From an uncultured Elusimicrobia bacterium (GTDB lineage Bacteria > Elusimicrobiota > Elusimicrobia > Elusimicrobiales > UBA9959): a DNA stretch of 64,000 nt. The notes under the pieces are model-generated. The model had not been told where the DNA came from, ran no database searches, and saw nothing but the letters and a program-made list of their open reading frames with translations. The translations under genes and the position numbers were made by a program. This document shows positions 52,659 through 60,787 of the stretch, piece by piece (position 1 is the stretch's first letter; every line of letters begins with the position of its first letter). The DNA is taken from NCBI GenBank assembly GCA_903873295.1, contig CAIQNV010000020.1, positions 1-64,000 of the forward strand, read 5' to 3'.

Positions 52659-54170
52659 ATGGCTCAGCTTGATTCCTTGAAACTTACCATTCCGAACGAC
52701 CTTTCCTATCTGGATATTGCTTTGAGTTTTATCCGGGAGACCGCCGCCAAATTCGGGTTCGCTAAAACGGAACTCGGCCAGATAGAGCTGGCGGGCGAGG
52801 AAGCCGTCACGAACGTCATAAAACACGCTTTCGAAAAAGGCGAGCACAGCTCCTTCGACATAACCTGCGAGCGCATCCCGCTAGGAATTAAAGTCATAAT
52901 CAAGGATAAAGGCATACCCTTTGACGCCAGCCTGTTGGAGCAGTACGACCCGGCCAAAGTTTCAGCGGATAACAGAACCGCCGGCATGGGGGTGTTCCTC
53001 ATGAAACAGGCCGTCGACATGGTGTCTTTTGTCAATTTGGGCATGGAGGGCAAGGAAACCCACCTCACAAAGTACCTGCCGCATAAAAATATCGAGGAAT
53101 ATTTTCCGGGACAGAAACTGGAAGTGGATGACAAGCCGCCCGCTCCCGTGATAATCCAGGAAAGAATTCCCTACGAAGTCCGCAGGATGCGCTCCGAGGA
53201 AGCGATTGAGGTGTCAAGGTGCGCCTACAAGTCCCACGGCTATTCTTTCTTCGACGAGAATATCTATTTCCCCGAGCGGCTGGCGGAACTGAACCGGAGC
53301 GAAGAGCTTATTTCACTGGTGGCGGTGACGACCGACAACATCTTCATGGGGCACGCCGCCCTTCATTACCCGCATGTCGGAGCCAGGATCGCCGAGCTCA
53401 CCTATGCCTTCGTCAACATGGAATACCGGGGGCAGGGCTGCCTGACGCGTCTGAGCGACATGTTGTTCAATATGGAGAAGAAGTACCCGCTCACCGGAGT
53501 TTACGCCAATGCCGTCACGAACCACCTCTTTACGCAGAAAGTCATGGTGAAATACGCCATCAACGACTGCGGGGTTTACCTTGCGGCCAGCCCCGGCACC
53601 TGGGTCTTCCGGGGGATCTCGGGGGAAAGCAAGCAGCGGCTCAGCGTGATCCTCTGCTTCAAATATCTCGCTCCCCCGGCGCGGCTGACGGTTTACCCGC
53701 CGGCGGAGCACAGGGAGATGGTGGAGAGGCTTTACAAAAACGTAGGAGCGGCGCACGCTTACGCCGCGCCCGATGAGGAACAGGTCTCCGCGATCCGCGA
53801 GAAATCGAGCATCAGGACCGATATTTATTCCTCGGAGGAATGCGCGGAGATCTGGGCGGAAGAGTCCGGCAGGGACCTGGTCAAACAAGTCAAGGCCTCT
53901 CTTCACGACCTCTGCCTTAAACAGCTCGGCGCCATCTACCTTTACCTGAGCCTGGAGGATCCCGCCACCTGCGCCCTCGCGCCCGAGCTGGAAAAACTGG
54001 GATTCTTTTTCTCAGGCATACTCCCGCAAACGGATATCGGCGATGCCCTGGTATTCCAGTATCTGAACAATATTGAAATGGATTATTCCAAGATCCAGGT
54101 CCTGACGGACACCGGAAAAGCGCTGATCGAATACATCAAAGAAAGGGACCCTAATCTCGTAGCCCGCTAA
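52659..54170 (+). CDS. Anti-sigma-type ATPase fused to GNAT-like domain
   Basis: 503 residues. The first ~140 residues are an RsbW/SpoIIAB-like HATPase domain: GEEAVTNVIKHAFEKGE (N box), IIKDKGIPFD (G1) and NRTAGMGVFLMKQAVD (G2). Residues about 170-360 are an acetyltransferase-like (GNAT) region with AFVNMEYRGQGCLTRLSDMLFNMEKKYPLTGVYANAVTNHLFTQK, in which NMEYRGQG is the acetyl-CoA loop. Residues about 380-500 are a further alpha/beta segment. Proteins with this layout are known, e.g. in delta-proteobacteria. It could phosphorylate or sequester an anti-anti-sigma factor, with acetyl-CoA as input. No partner gene is adjacent. Confidence 0.8.
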   Translation: MAQLDSLKLTIPNDLSYLDIALSFIRETAAKFGFAKTELGQIELAGEEAVTNVIKHAFEKGEHSSFDITCERIPLGIKVIIKDKGIPFDASLLEQYDPAKVSADNRTAGMGVFLMKQAVDMVSFVNLGMEGKETHLTKYLPHKNIEEYFPGQKLEVDDKPPAPVIIQERIPYEVRRMRSEEAIEVSRCAYKSHGYSFFDENIYFPERLAELNRSEELISLVAVTTDNIFMGHAALHYPHVGARIAELTYAFVNMEYRGQGCLTRLSDMLFNMEKKYPLTGVYANAVTNHLFTQKVMVKYAINDCGVYLAASPGTWVFRGISGESKQRLSVILCFKYLAPPARLTVYPPAEHREMVERLYKNVGAAHAYAAPDEEQVSAIREKSSIRTDIYSSEECAEIWAEESGRDLVKQVKASLHDLCLKQLGAIYLYLSLEDPATCALAPELEKLGFFFSGILPQTDIGDALVFQYLNNIEMDYSKIQVLTDTGKALIEYIKERDPNLVAR

Positions 54171-54180
54171 AATCGCAGCT

Positions 54181-54433
54181 CTTCCGGGTTTAGCCTGGGG
54201 ACGGGCCGGTCATGGGGTTGCCCATTCAGCTGCGCAGGAACCGTTGGCCGTCTGCTGAGCATAGCTCTTGATACGGCACGGGCATAGCCCAGCGCGGTTC
54301 CCCCCGAAGCGGGGCCCCCCTCCCCAAAGCGGCTTCAGAGCAACCCCATGCCCGGCCCGCTGCTGTTCTTGATCCGGCAAGCGCAGTTCTTTAGCCGGAC
54401 TACCGGGTATCTACCCGCGGGGAACCCGGAAGC
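54181..54433 (-). repeat. Dispersed intergenic inverted repeat, family A copy 4 (reverse orientation)
   Basis: Begins with CTTCCGGGTTTAGCCTGG, the reverse complement of the A tail. Next come GGTCATGGGGTTGCCC and, at the far end, GAGCAACCCCATGCCCGGCC (54341-54359). An insertion (54244-54290) and a 70-bp right extension ending GGAACCCGGAAG make it longer. Read in the direction of the tail, its core has the same orientation as copies 2 and 3. It fills the whole gap between the ATPase/GNAT and amidohydrolase genes; no gene is seen in it. Confidence 0.82.
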
Positions 54434-54483
54434 ACAATAAGTCATTTCCCCCATGGTTCCGCTTTTTTCTGCCGCCCGCCTAT

Positions 54484-56127
54484 ATGACTAAAAAGTACGC
54501 CGACACCGCCTTCGATAACGCCAGTATTTATTCGAATAAAAAACTTCTTAAAGGTACTCTTCTGGTAAGCGGCAGGCGGATCTCGTATATCGGCGCCCGG
54601 AAACAAAGCGGGCGTTTGCGCGGCCCTCGCACGCGGGTCATAGACCTTAAAGGCGGGCTTATTCTCCCCGGTTTCCAGGACGCGCACCTGCACTCCTCCT
54701 TCGGCGCTCTTTTCCGCAAAGGCTGCGATCTGGCAGGCCTCAACAGCGAAAAAGATTACCTCGAAGCTCTGGCGCTTTATGCCGCCTCGCACAAAGATAA
54801 GCCCTGCATACGCGGGAGCGGGTGGAACTACGGCGCCTTCGGGCGGAGAGGCCCGGAGAGAGCGGCGCTGGATTCGGTTATCCCCGATGTTCCCGCGATG
54901 ATCAATGCTGTCGACGGCCATGCCGCCTGGGTTAACTCGAAGGCTCTGGAGCTGGCCGGAATAACTAAGGAGACGCCTTCGCCCGCCGGGGGGATAATAG
55001 AGCGCGATCCCGCGACGGGCGAGCCGTCCGGGACGCTGAGGGAGCTGGCGGCGATAATGCCGGTCCTGGAAGCGCTGCCGCGCGTCCCTCCCGAGGAGCT
55101 GGAGGAGGAAGCCTCCGGCTTCCTGCGGACGCTGGCCGCGTACGGGATCTGCGGCATCCACGACGCCGCGCTGACCCCGGATGTCGCCGAGAGCTATGCT
55201 GCGCTTGACGCGAAAGGCCTTCTTACTTCCCGGGTAAGCGGGGCGTTCCTTTGCGAGCCGGGGGGCGGGAAAGCGCAGGTTAAGAGGCTTCTCGCCCTGC
55301 GGGCTGAATTTGCCGGAAAACATTTCGCGCCGCGCACTGTAAAATTATTTCTGGACGGAGTCGTGGAAGGCCATACCGCTTTTCTGCTCGAGCCCTACTG
55401 CGACCTGCCTGGCGTCCGGGGGCGGCCCGCCTGGGAAAAGACCGACCTGGAAGGGACGGTGGCTGCGCTGGACCGCGCCGGCTTTCAACTCCACATCCAT
55501 GCCATAGGAGACGCGGCCGTGCGCATGGCGCTTGACGCTTTTAAAAACGCGGCTGAAAAAAACGGGAGGCGGGATTCGCGCCATATAATAGCCCACCTTG
55601 AGCTTGTCCACGGAAAAGACAGGCCCCGCTTCAGAGAATTGGGCGTTATCGCTAATTTCCAGCCGGTCTGGTTTTACCTGGATACTTTCTCCGACAGCCT
55701 GCTCGTCCGGCGCCTCGGCGAAAAGCGCGCGGGAAGCCGCTTTAAGATCCGCAGCCTGCTTGACGCGGGCGCGGCCGTCTCCTGCGGCAGCGACTGGCCG
55801 GTGGGCGGGGATTTTATTTCCCTCAACCCCCTTGATTCTGTCCAGATAGGGATCACCCGGCGCGGGACGAAGGCCCGCGGGGGAAAGCCATACATGCCTG
55901 GAGAGCGGCTTGCATTGAGGACCATGCTGGATTGCTGGACGCTTAACGGGGCTTACGCTGATTTTAGGGAGAAGGAGACCGGCTCGCTGAAGGACGGAAA
56001 ACTGGCGGACCTGGCCGTGCTGGATAAAAATATTTTTGCCGGGCGGCCGGGCGAAATTCACCGGGCTGAAGTCGTCCTGACCATGTTCGAGGGGAAAATA
56101 GTCTTTGAAAAATCCGCCCGGCAATAA
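54484..56127 (+). CDS. Amidohydrolase, YtcJ/amidohydrolase_3 family
   Basis: 547 residues. The metal site motif PGFQDAHLHSSF near residue 60 has the His-x-His pair. Further metal ligands come from the FQLHIHAIGDAAVRMAL and HLELV segments, with CGSDWPVGGDF near the C-terminal Asp. This is the cyclic amidohydrolase/imidazolonepropionase-like YtcJ family. No signal peptide is present. The substrate is unknown. It stands alone, flanked by repeat A. The family is broad, so the exact reaction is not named. Confidence 0.88.
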   Translation: MTKKYADTAFDNASIYSNKKLLKGTLLVSGRRISYIGARKQSGRLRGPRTRVIDLKGGLILPGFQDAHLHSSFGALFRKGCDLAGLNSEKDYLEALALYAASHKDKPCIRGSGWNYGAFGRRGPERAALDSVIPDVPAMINAVDGHAAWVNSKALELAGITKETPSPAGGIIERDPATGEPSGTLRELAAIMPVLEALPRVPPEELEEEASGFLRTLAAYGICGIHDAALTPDVAESYAALDAKGLLTSRVSGAFLCEPGGGKAQVKRLLALRAEFAGKHFAPRTVKLFLDGVVEGHTAFLLEPYCDLPGVRGRPAWEKTDLEGTVAALDRAGFQLHIHAIGDAAVRMALDAFKNAAEKNGRRDSRHIIAHLELVHGKDRPRFRELGVIANFQPVWFYLDTFSDSLLVRRLGEKRAGSRFKIRSLLDAGAAVSCGSDWPVGGDFISLNPLDSVQIGITRRGTKARGGKPYMPGERLALRTMLDCWTLNGAYADFREKETGSLKDGKLADLAVLDKNIFAGRPGEIHRAEVVLTMFEGKIVFEKSARQ

Positions 56128-56196
56128 GTTTCGCCTTTGACAGGGGCGGCTGATAATTCGTAAATTTGAGATATACCGGTGTAGAGGAGAAATATC

Positions 56197-56643
56197 ATGA
56201 AAATGCTGATAACGATGTTCTTGGTGACTTTGCCCGCGGCGGCGCAGGCGGCGGGAATGCGCGGAGGCTGCGGGCACGGCGGCGGACACGCGGCCGCGGC
56301 GCTTTACGCGGTGCTGGCGGTCCTGGGCTACTGGGTGGCGCAGCACGCGGCGAAAGAAACGGCCAACTGCATTAAGAGGACGGGGGCTGTGGTGGGCATG
56401 ACGCTGGTCGTCATCGGCCTGCTGGGGCTGCTGTGCGGAGTGGGAAGCCACATCAAGAAGAGTCTGGCGCGCTCCTGCTCCTGCTCCGGGCAGGGCGAGA
56501 TGATGGGCGGCGGACAAGGCATGATGAGGCACGGCGGACAGGGCATGATGATGCAGGGCGGCCAGGAAGGCAAAATGGGCGAGATGCCCGAGATGTCCGA
56601 AGGTAAAAAAGCCCCTGACAGCGCTATGAAAAAGAAGAAATAG
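56197..56643 (+). CDS. Small membrane protein with Gly/Met/His-rich tail
   Basis: 148 residues. A signal peptide or first membrane helix is followed by GGCGHGGGHAAAAL, then two further helices (about 30-50 and 67-90). The last 60 residues hold CSCSGQGEMMGGGQGMMRHGGQGMMM-like repeats rich in Met, Gly, Gln and His, then KKKK. Such Met/His-rich tails bind copper or silver in known proteins, so metal binding is plausible. I do not recognise the family. Single gene, no metal-resistance neighbours. Confidence 0.65.
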   Translation: MKMLITMFLVTLPAAAQAAGMRGGCGHGGGHAAAALYAVLAVLGYWVAQHAAKETANCIKRTGAVVGMTLVVIGLLGLLCGVGSHIKKSLARSCSCSGQGEMMGGGQGMMRHGGQGMMMQGGQEGKMGEMPEMSEGKKAPDSAMKKKK

Positions 56644-56659
56644 ATAGGCTGAAGTCCGG

Positions 56660-56762
56660 TTGACAAGAGCGGAACTTTATTGCGGATAAGCCTGTTCGGC
56701 CTCCGGAGCGGTAGGTTCGAGTCAAAGCTCGACAGCCGGCGGAGGCGTACAGGTCCGTCTCC
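56660..56762 (+). other. Nested hairpins, possible small RNA or attenuator
   Basis: GCCTCCG (56699-56705) pairs with CGGAGGC (56740-56746), enclosing an inner GTTCGAG/CTCGAC hairpin. GGAGGCG (56741-56747) can instead pair with CGTCTCC (56756-56762), so two structures exclude each other. TTGACA (56660-56665) could be a -35 box, but the -10 is weak. It occupies the gap between convergent genes, so it could simply be a terminator region. Confidence 0.3.
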
Positions 56763-56797
56763 ATAAAGCAGAGCCTAAAGATCGTTCCGGAACAAGA

Positions 56798-57541
56798 TCA
56801 GCTTCCGCCGTCCGGCGGCTTTTTTGACGCCAGGGCGTCCCAGGCCGATCTTATTCCCGCCAGCGGCGCGAACGACATGGCGCCTGTTCCGGCGAAAAAA
56901 ATCACTCGCGCTATCCCCACGCACCGCTTCAGCAGGCCCAGCTGGCCTAAGAGATAATTCCAGTCGTGAAGCCCGCCTTCCCGGCCGGATCGGCCCGTTA
57001 TAAGGATAAGCGCCTGTACGTCGGCGTCGGCCAGATAAAAGCTTACGTTCACAAGACTGTAGCCTGTCCAAAAGACGGCGAAAAGACAGCCCGCTTTACT
57101 CCCTCTGGCGAAAAAATAATAAAAAAACGCGAGCGGAAAGGCTAGCTGGAATATAGTTCCGCCCGCCGTCATCAAAAACTCGCTCCCGAAGATGCCGAGA
57201 AGCGGATGTCCCGCCTCGTGGAGCACAAGGGTCAGCGCGCTCAGCGGAAGCAGAACGCTGTCCACCCTCGCCCAGCCTTCCGTGACGGGCAGGTAGGATT
57301 TGAAGTTGAAAGCGTAAATAAAGGCGATCGCCGCCGCCGCGGCCGCGGGGTAAAAATAGGCGTGGCTGAGCACAAGAGCTTTCCAGTCCCGGTCCGGGTT
57401 CCCCGCGGCAGAAGCCGCGCCGTTATCCGCCGCCGTTCGCGCGGGGAGCGTTTTTTTTAGCCATTTATCAAAGATCAAGCCGCAAGCCCGGCACTCCGCC
57501 TCTTCCTTCCCGGATTCTCTTCCGCAATTCGGACATTTCAT
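56798..57541 (-). CDS. Zinc-ribbon membrane protein with M50-like HEAGH motif
   Basis: 247 residues. The N-terminus has a double CxxC zinc ribbon (CPNC 3-6, CRAC 17-20). A linker and several membrane helices follow (about 58-80, 95-125, 130-150, 155-175, 205-230). Inside them lies H108-E109-x-x-H112 in TLVLHEAGHPLLGIFG, with LADADVQ later that could supply the Asp. This is a DUF-type zinc metalloprotease of the M50 superfamily, of which the substrate is unknown. The start ATG lies at 57541. It may cleave membrane proteins or act in quality control. Confidence 0.75.
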   Translation of the reverse strand: MKCPNCGRESGKEEAECRACGLIFDKWLKKTLPARTAADNGAASAAGNPDRDWKALVLSHAYFYPAAAAAAIAFIYAFNFKSYLPVTEGWARVDSVLLPLSALTLVLHEAGHPLLGIFGSEFLMTAGGTIFQLAFPLAFFYYFFARGSKAGCLFAVFWTGYSLVNVSFYLADADVQALILITGRSGREGGLHDWNYLLGQLGLLKRCVGIARVIFFAGTGAMSFAPLAGIRSAWDALASKKPPDGGS

Positions 57542-57745
57542 TATTCGTCTATTATATAAAAGTGACTATTGTCCGTCCTGCGGTTAATCCCTGCAAGTCC
57601 GCCCGAAGGACAGGAGTTTGCGCGCCGCCTTTGGGCCCGGAATTTCAGGGCCAAAAAACGGGCGGAAACTGGGCCTTTTGGGCCTATCTGCCCCCCGGCT
57701 ATTTATCGTAAGATATAGGCACGGGGTTTAGAAGCGAGGACAGTT

Positions 57746-57946
57746 ATGGCGATAACCTGCAACTTTGACAAAGACAATTCCGAAAACCGGAAGGAAGATA
57801 AATTGATAGTGCGCATTCCCGCCGGGCAGCGCATCGGCGCGGATACCCCCGACTTAAAGCCGGCCAAACCCGGCGCCTACCTGTGGAACCTGACCCCCCG
57901 CCCCCGCTCCTCCAAGAGCTGGCGGGACCGCTCTTCTTTAGATTAA
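57746..57946 (+). CDS. Possible small hypothetical protein
   Basis: 66 residues starting MAITCNFDKDNSENRK, with no recognised motif. A GAGGA ribosome site lies about 6 bases before the ATG. Codon use is similar to the genome average. The rest of the 57542-57992 gap has no other candidate. It may be real or chance, so confidence is low. Confidence 0.35.
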   Translation: MAITCNFDKDNSENRKEDKLIVRIPAGQRIGADTPDLKPAKPGAYLWNLTPRPRSSKSWRDRSSLD

Positions 57947-57992
57947 GACCCGGTAAAAAAATCCGCCGCCCTTAAAATTCTTAAACTGACCC

Positions 57993-58571
57993 CTATTTGC
58001 GCGCGTACGTTATCGTGACATCGTACCAGCCGTCAACGTACATGGGGTTTTGTATCACTTGCGCCGCAATATAGGACAAACCCGCCTCCGCCATATTGCC
58101 TTTCGCCTCCGCTAATCTTTTATCGATAGCCGGCTTGGTTTCATTCGTCAGGATCTGAAAAGCCTGCATGACCGGAAGATCGACAGGCACGTACTTTGTG
58201 AGGACATAAGCTATTTTAACCCGGAACGCGGAGTCTATTCCTCCGATTACATAAGCAAAACCGCCGTCCTGCAGGTTCTGCCGGGTTTCCGCGAATTTTT
58301 TCGAAGCTTCTTCAGAACTGCCTGTTTGGATTTCTATCAGATCTACCATTAGGGATTTAACCAGTTCGGGCCCATGAGCTGCTCTTTGGACGGAAGGTTC
58401 TGGAAGCCGCGGGGCTGAAGCTTCAGCGGATCGGATCCCGGCAGCGCCGGAATTCCGGAGTCTGGTCATAAGCGTGTCGGCGCCGCCCCGCATCGCCTCG
58501 AAGCCGGTCCCGGAAAAAACCGGAGTCGCTAAGCCGAATAATATAAATCCCGCGGATAATGCTTTTTTCAT
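57993..58571 (-). CDS. Secreted hypothetical protein
   Basis: 192 residues with a signal peptide (MKKALSAGFILFGLATPVFS). The mature part is helical with repeats of the FAYVIGGIDSAFRVKIAY / LSYIAAQVIQNPMYVDGWY type, and ends in VTITYARK. No Cys is present. I do not recognise a family, and the neighbours (a possible small protein and the surface-gene cluster) give little help. The gene is divergent from the first surface-protein gene, and the 315-bp gap between them holds no other clear feature apart from AT-rich promoter-like sequence. Confidence 0.68.
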   Translation of the reverse strand: MKKALSAGFILFGLATPVFSGTGFEAMRGGADTLMTRLRNSGAAGIRSAEASAPRLPEPSVQRAAHGPELVKSLMVDLIEIQTGSSEEASKKFAETRQNLQDGGFAYVIGGIDSAFRVKIAYVLTKYVPVDLPVMQAFQILTNETKPAIDKRLAEAKGNMAEAGLSYIAAQVIQNPMYVDGWYDVTITYARK

Positions 58572-58886
58572 AATTTTCCCCTTAAAATCTGCGCGTATTT
58601 TCTGTGCTGCTAATGACAGTATAACTAATTATTTAAACAGGCCATAATGGCAGAAAGAGCCGGACAAGGGGGGCGCAATAAAGAGCGAAAAAAACTGTTT
58701 ATATTTTCTTCACTATTCCTTCGGGATTTGCCGGCAAATATCGTGTATATCTATAATACCTGAAGTATTGCGGGAATGACAGAATATTGGAGAGGGAGAC
58801 CGGGCAACCAAATGCCTCCCGGACGCAGTTACTCCATTGTTCTGTATTTTCAGGAAGTTATATTTATTCCGGCAGATTTTTACCGT

Positions 58887-60752
58887 ATGAGCTTCACCCG
58901 GGAACTTTTACTTTCGGCGCTTTTGGCCCGCCTCCTGTGCGGGCCGGCGGCGTTTGCCGCTGAATTTGAAGTTCTGGACAGACTCTCGGTGGACGGCTAC
59001 TCCGTGCTCAGGGGCTCGGCGGATATCTCCGGCAGCGGCTTCTCCGTGGGCGGCTCCACTTTTGTGGTGAAGGCCGGCAATGTCGGCATCGGAACGGCGG
59101 CGCCGACTGCAAAACTGCAGGTTTTCGGCGGAAGAGTTTATAACATAGCCAGCAATGAGCCGTATAGTTTCGCGGCGCAATACGGCGCAGGGGCAGGACA
59201 ATTCTATTTTGGGGCGACAAACGCGGTCGCCGCCGACGGGGTGTTCAGCAACTCGGCGGGCACGGAACGTGTACGGATCACCGACGGGGGGAACGTCGGC
59301 ATCGGTACAGCGGGACCTTATTCTATCCTGGATGTCCGGGGCAAGGTCCTTTTAGGCAACTACGACTCCAATCCTGTGATCTCCGGCGGCCAGCTGGAAG
59401 TTCGTGCGCCGGGCGGTACTGAAACGCGCCAGGATATTTGGCAGGCAGGGCAAGGCCTCATGTCCCTGGGCTTGAAGGCCGGCGGCTCCAATGTTTATAT
59501 TACCAACAATTATACAGGAACGGACTTCGGTGCCGCCGGTAAGAGCATAACTATAAATACCAGCGGCAATGTCGGCATCGGAACGACCAGCCCCGCGTAC
59601 GGGCTGGAGGTTATAAACTCGGCGGGCATGCGTTTTTCAACCACGTCTACGGCAGGCTACGGATTATATCTTTATGGCGCTGGCAATGTCGGTGTTTACG
59701 AGCCTTTGGATATAACTCCTGACGCGGGGGGAGCGGGGCAGCTTAAATTAGGGGGGAACGGCTATACGGGTTTTATCGCCCTGGACGGAACCGCGATGCG
59801 CCTCGGGCATAATTCCGCTTCCAGAGAGCTGCGCTTCCAAACGGATGAAACGGACAGGCTTGCTATTCAAGCCGGCGGCAATGTCGGCATCGGGACTACG
59901 GTGCCGGGTTCTCTTCTTCAGGTGGCGGGTACTTTAAGCGCCGGTCGGAATCTTCAGGTCGACACAAGCGGGCTTCTTACGGCCCGCTACGATAATAACG
60001 GATTAAACTTCCCCTTAAATCTCCATAACAGAGGGATCACCGCCGCGAGCCAGGGAGCGGGTATTTTTTTCGGCCTCGCCGATAGTGTCAGCGCAGCTGT
60101 CAGCGCCGCTGCGATCGGCGCTGTTTCCGAAAACGCTACATATGCTGGCGCGACCGCGGATGCCTCAATTATTTTTCAGGCGGCTCAAGACGGAGCTTTG
60201 AGCGAACGAATGAGGATCAAAAGTAACGGCAACGTCGGCATCGGAACGACGAACCCGTCCACAAAACTCGTTGTTAGCGGTACGATCACCGCCGACGCGG
60301 TTTATGCCCCTAACATCTTACTGCAAACAGTTTATAAGACCTGGAGCACGGCAACAACCAACGCTTCAGTGCAGACATATGTTGATGTGACCGACAGCGA
60401 CCTATCAATTACGGCTAAAAGAACAGGCTCAGTTTTTAAAGTAACCGTTATTGCACAGGGTTATCAGGCCACAGGGAACGGGAGCAATATAGGCATTAAA
60501 TATGTCGGGACAGATACGTTGATCGCCGGGGTGAACGGGGCTGCGGGCGATACCTGGTTGGGTATAGGTAATGGCATCGCAACCACCTCCTGGTCCATAA
60601 CAAGAGTTAAGTTCCATAGCCCATTAGTGGTTGCAGGTAATAGTTATACTTACAGGGCGATGCTGGGCAAGTGGAGTACCGGCACGAACTATCTCAATTA
60701 TGCGGGCTATAGCGGGGAGTCGATCATTATAATAGAAGAAATCGCGCAGTAG
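58887..60752 (+). CDS. Secreted NVGIGT-repeat surface protein 1 of 3
   Basis: 621 residues from ATG 58887, chosen because a signal peptide follows directly (MSFTRELLLSALLARLLCGP, then AAFAAEFE). An upstream in-frame ATG (58776) would bury it. The mature start FEVLDRLSVDGYSVLRGSAD is shared with the two following genes. About six NVGIGT units are spread along the chain, separated by variable beta-rich segments. The C-terminal ~140 residues (TTNASVQTYVDVTDSDLSI to SGESIIIIEEIAQ) form an unrecognised beta-rich domain with no S74 peptidase motif. Trimeric fibre-like architecture is probable. It is likely a cell-surface or secreted adhesin-type protein. Confidence 0.72.
   Translation: MSFTRELLLSALLARLLCGPAAFAAEFEVLDRLSVDGYSVLRGSADISGSGFSVGGSTFVVKAGNVGIGTAAPTAKLQVFGGRVYNIASNEPYSFAAQYGAGAGQFYFGATNAVAADGVFSNSAGTERVRITDGGNVGIGTAGPYSILDVRGKVLLGNYDSNPVISGGQLEVRAPGGTETRQDIWQAGQGLMSLGLKAGGSNVYITNNYTGTDFGAAGKSITINTSGNVGIGTTSPAYGLEVINSAGMRFSTTSTAGYGLYLYGAGNVGVYEPLDITPDAGGAGQLKLGGNGYTGFIALDGTAMRLGHNSASRELRFQTDETDRLAIQAGGNVGIGTTVPGSLLQVAGTLSAGRNLQVDTSGLLTARYDNNGLNFPLNLHNRGITAASQGAGIFFGLADSVSAAVSAAAIGAVSENATYAGATADASIIFQAAQDGALSERMRIKSNGNVGIGTTNPSTKLVVSGTITADAVYAPNILLQTVYKTWSTATTNASVQTYVDVTDSDLSITAKRTGSVFKVTVIAQGYQATGNGSNIGIKYVGTDTLIAGVNGAAGDTWLGIGNGIATTSWSITRVKFHSPLVVAGNSYTYRAMLGKWSTGTNYLNYAGYSGESIIIIEEIAQ
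58947..59104 (+). repeat. 158-bp shared N-terminal cassette, copy 1
   Basis: From GCGGCGTTTGCCGCTG to GCGGCGCC. It recurs at 60854-61011 and from 62164. Copies 1 and 2 differ at only a few bases over 158 bp, although the genes differ strongly downstream. Confidence 0.85.
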
Positions 60753-60787
60753 TCTGATAAGGACGACGCGTGCGTCGGCGGCGAATT

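Noticed and set aside
56699-56762. tRNA or selenocysteine tRNA
   Set aside because: A GGTTCGAG T-arm-like piece is present, but no acceptor stem or anticodon arm can be assembled.
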